Source: Saccharomycopsis fibuligera x Saccharomycopsis cf. fibuligera
Lineage: Eukaryota; Ascomycota; Saccharomycetes; Ascoideales; Saccharomycopsidaceae
NCBI GenBank assembly: GCA_001936135.1
Contig: CP012809.1
Span: 4,327,501-4,391,500 of the forward strand
Direction of reading: 5' to 3'
Length of the DNA stretch: 64,000 bases
Shown here one piece after another: positions 61,847 to 64,000 of this stretch (the first letter of the stretch is position 1; each line of letters begins with the position of its first letter). The position numbers and the translations under genes are program-made. The notes below the pieces were generated by a model. The model was not told the DNA's origin, searched no databases, and worked only from the letters and a program-made list of their open reading frames with translations.

Positions 61847-63976
61847 TTATTCTTTTAAGCTAACGTAGTTGCTTGGAATTAACTTGCGCTCGCCCTTAAA
61901 TGTGCCTAACCACCAGTCGTCGTATGCCTGGTGGATATCAGTAATAGTATCACCTTCTTTAAAACTCAACTCGTTGTCTTCTTCTGCATCGTAGTCATAT
62001 TCTGCAACACCCACGAGGTCAGTATGTACAGGGAAACCATTTTCATCCACGTCTTCTTCTACGTCATTTCCTTCAGCAGCAGCAGCAGCAGCATCAGCAG
62101 CAGATTGGCCTGCCTTTTTTAAATCTTCTGGAATAGCTTCGTTGTCACCAGTAAGCTCAACATAATTACATGGGAAAAGACCATATTCGCCTTTTGAGTT
62201 CTTGCCTTTCCACCAATCTTCATCCTCAAACACAATATCAGTGACAAGTTCATCTTCCTTGAGTGAAATCTCGTCTTCATCTTGCTTTTCGTAGTCAAAT
62301 TGCGCAATGGCTGTCACTGTCTTGAGTTCAGGCTTGGATGGAGTAGCTGCGGTGGCTGCTGGTGTTGGAGCCAGTTTGTCCCCTTCTTCTTCTTCTTCTT
62401 CTTCTTCTTCTTCTTTTTCCTCTTCCGGTTCTGGCTTTGGCTCTGGCACTTTCTGTTCAACAACTGGAGCAGGAGTAGAAGTAGCGCTGCTTTCTCTTGG
62501 TGGTAATGGTGCTGCTGCTGGTGCAGAAGCAATGGAAGCTGCTGCTGGTGCAGAAGCAATGGAAGCTGCTGCTGGAGGTGGAGGAACAGATCTTGCATTA
62601 CCTGGAGCAGATGGCACTGGACGAGAAGCACTTGGCAATTCAGGTTTGCTTTCCTCAGAAACACTAGTTTGTTTGAATTTGCTAGCCAAATCAGACACTG
62701 ATGGCTCTGCTTCCTCTTCTTCTTTTTCTTTAGCAGGTTCTTCACTTTTAATTGGTGGTTCTGGCGAAGCAGAAGAATCGTATTTGCCGTGTTTTTCAGC
62801 CCATATTTGTGCTGGAGTTTTACCATTTTGAGCCCCAAAGTTTCTGTTGACACCACTAGCAACATTGTCTTTAGATTTTTGGTATCCATGTGGTAATGGC
62901 ACTTTGCCTGGTCTAGGGGCAGCCGCAACAGGCTTGAAGCTAGAAGCACCGCCGAAAGCAGGTTTTGGCTTTGGAGTGCTTGTAGTAGAGTTGTCTTCAG
63001 CTGAAGCTGGGTTATTAAATAATTTTCTTTTCTCTCTGAATGCTCTTTCTTCTTCATCTAAATCTTCGTCGTCATCTTTCAACTGTTGTGGCTTTTTAAT
63101 TTCAGTGGCATTTACATCAAGTTTGCCAATGGATTCTGGAGCTTTGGTTGGGGTTGGAACTGACGCTGGTTTCGACTTACTACCTGTTCTCAATGCATCA
63201 ACATCAACTTTACCAATTGGTTTGTAAGCAGGTTCGGCATTTTCCAATGGTTGTTTAGTAAAATCACGCTCATTAACTTCTTCTGCGCCGTCCCATCCGT
63301 CATCTTCTTTCTTAGCAGCACTAGAAGAGCCAAACTTGCCAATTGATTTTGGAGCGAATGGAGATTTTGGCACTGGAGCCACTGGTTTTGGAACAATTGG
63401 TTTTGGGATGAAAGATGAAGATGAAGTAGACGTGCTACCAAGTGGTTTTCTTGGAGTGAATGGTTTTGTTGCTGCTGGTTTTGGAGCAATTGGCTTGGAT
63501 TTTGCTGCAGAACTGGAGCTAGGACCAAAGTTTTTTGGAGCGCCAGATTGGATAGAATAGCGTGCGCCAGCAGCGTCACTGACTCTTTTGAGCAATTCTT
63601 CAGGGTCCAAGTCGTCTTCGTCTCTAGCAGTGACTTGAACATGGTAGCCGTGCAATGCTTTAGCAACAGTTGCAAAATTAGATGCAAAAGAGGATCTGGC
63701 TCTAATGGAAACGGAATCAGGGCACCATCCGACCAACAACAACTTCTGGACATCTGAGCCAGGTGGGTTCACTCTGATCAAGCCGAATTCGACTTTTCCC
63801 TCATTGAAGTTCTCGACAAACTCGTTGATGCCGCCACTACCTTGCTCAGCTGGGCGGTAGGAGCTGGAGCTGTCCGGGGAGAAAACAGCCCAGGCAACGG
63901 CGCTGTCGCCGCTGACAATCTTGTTATAGACGTTATTGATGTCGCGCCCGTGTGTTGAAAAGTCAATTGACTGCAT
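61847..63976 (-). CDS. ABP1: Actin-binding protein 1
   Basis: A 709-residue protein. An N-terminal ADF-homology domain (about 1-140) carries VEFGLIRVNPPGSDVQKLLLVGWCPDS and HGYHVQVTARDEDDLD, close to baker's yeast Abp1. The middle is Pro/Lys/Ser-rich, with Glu runs and a tandem nine-residue Ala-rich repeat (coded at 62511-62564). Two SH3 domains close the protein (about 554-608, with AIAQFDYEKQDEDEISL and WWKGK; and about 653-709, with GVAEYDYDAEEDNELSF and WWLG). Baker's yeast Abp1 has one SH3; two are known in other fungi. Abp1 links Arp2/3-driven actin patches to endocytic factors such as Ark1, Prk1 and Srv2. Confidence 0.95.
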   Translation of the reverse strand: MQSIDFSTHGRDINNVYNKIVSGDSAVAWAVFSPDSSSSYRPAEQGSGGINEFVENFNEGKVEFGLIRVNPPGSDVQKLLLVGWCPDSVSIRARSSFASNFATVAKALHGYHVQVTARDEDDLDPEELLKRVSDAAGARYSIQSGAPKNFGPSSSSAAKSKPIAPKPAATKPFTPRKPLGSTSTSSSSFIPKPIVPKPVAPVPKSPFAPKSIGKFGSSSAAKKEDDGWDGAEEVNERDFTKQPLENAEPAYKPIGKVDVDALRTGSKSKPASVPTPTKAPESIGKLDVNATEIKKPQQLKDDDEDLDEEERAFREKRKLFNNPASAEDNSTTSTPKPKPAFGGASSFKPVAAAPRPGKVPLPHGYQKSKDNVASGVNRNFGAQNGKTPAQIWAEKHGKYDSSASPEPPIKSEEPAKEKEEEEAEPSVSDLASKFKQTSVSEESKPELPSASRPVPSAPGNARSVPPPPAAASIASAPAAASIASAPAAAPLPPRESSATSTPAPVVEQKVPEPKPEPEEEKEEEEEEEEEEGDKLAPTPAATAATPSKPELKTVTAIAQFDYEKQDEDEISLKEDELVTDIVFEDEDWWKGKNSKGEYGLFPCNYVELTGDNEAIPEDLKKAGQSAADAAAAAAEGNDVEEDVDENGFPVHTDLVGVAEYDYDAEEDNELSFKEGDTITDIHQAYDDWWLGTFKGERKLIPSNYVSLKE
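62384..62416. repeat. (TTC)n run coding poly-Glu in ABP1
   Basis: About eleven TTC units, encoding a Glu run just before the first SH3 domain. Confidence 0.8.
62511..62564. repeat. Tandem 27-bp repeat in ABP1
   Basis: Two identical 27-bp units plus part of a third, encoding the Ala-rich nonapeptide SIASAPAAA twice. The unit length keeps the frame, so copy number could vary. Confidence 0.85.
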
Positions 63977-64000
63977 TATTGTCTGTTGGTTTATTGAGCA

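Overview
The window looks like a chromosomal segment of a budding yeast of the CUG-Ser clade (Candida/Lodderomyces group; Lodderomyces elongisporus or a close relative is my best guess). Signs are the gene content, compact intron-poor genes, spliceosomal introns with GTATGT-type donors and TACTAAC-type branch points, an AT-rich background full of homopolymers and microsatellites, and many proteins with long Asn, Gln, Ser, Asp or Ala runs. In VTC4 two CTG codons fall where the baker's yeast protein, recalled from memory, has polar residues; this agrees with CTG read as Ser. The species name is inference.

Layout from left to right. 1-9.1 kb: a cut-off NmrA/isoflavone-reductase-like gene, a Nup53/Nup59-type nucleoporin, VTC4 (polyphosphate polymerase, with Pho4-type sites in the promoter shared with the nucleoporin), MED7, and the Pol III subunit gene RPC17, which has a 6-nt first coding exon. 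10-13.2 kb: CCT3, EMC6, and a GC-rich hairpin-dense island that may be an unannotated RNA. 13.2-25.5 kb: a very long UspA-like protein, a Zn2Cys6 regulator and an MFS transporter. 26.6-39 kb: SRP14 (two introns) divergent from UBX2, MRS6, a 2-oxoglutarate/Fe(II) oxygenase and an F-box/leucine-rich-type protein. 38.9-44.9 kb is gene-poor: it holds one small secreted-protein gene without a normal ATG and a tRNA-Val(AAC). 44.9-57 kb: a YDL144C-type ketopantoate-reductase-like protein, an ECM13-like protein, the mitochondrial glycine carrier HEM25, a spliced Asn/Ala-rich protein, an F-box-like protein and a 26-residue Cys-rich peptide that may be a very small metallothionein. 57.8-64 kb: the spliceosome factor CWC21, a UPF0658-type membrane protein and ABP1 with two SH3 domains.

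The genes do not form one pathway. Themes that recur by chance are ER and secretory biogenesis (EMC6, SRP14, UBX2, MRS6) and gene expression (MED7, RPC17, CWC21). I saw no intact transposon, virus-like element or CRISPR array. The points most worth checking are the micro-metallothionein, the ATG-less secreted protein and the structured GC-rich island near 12.6 kb.
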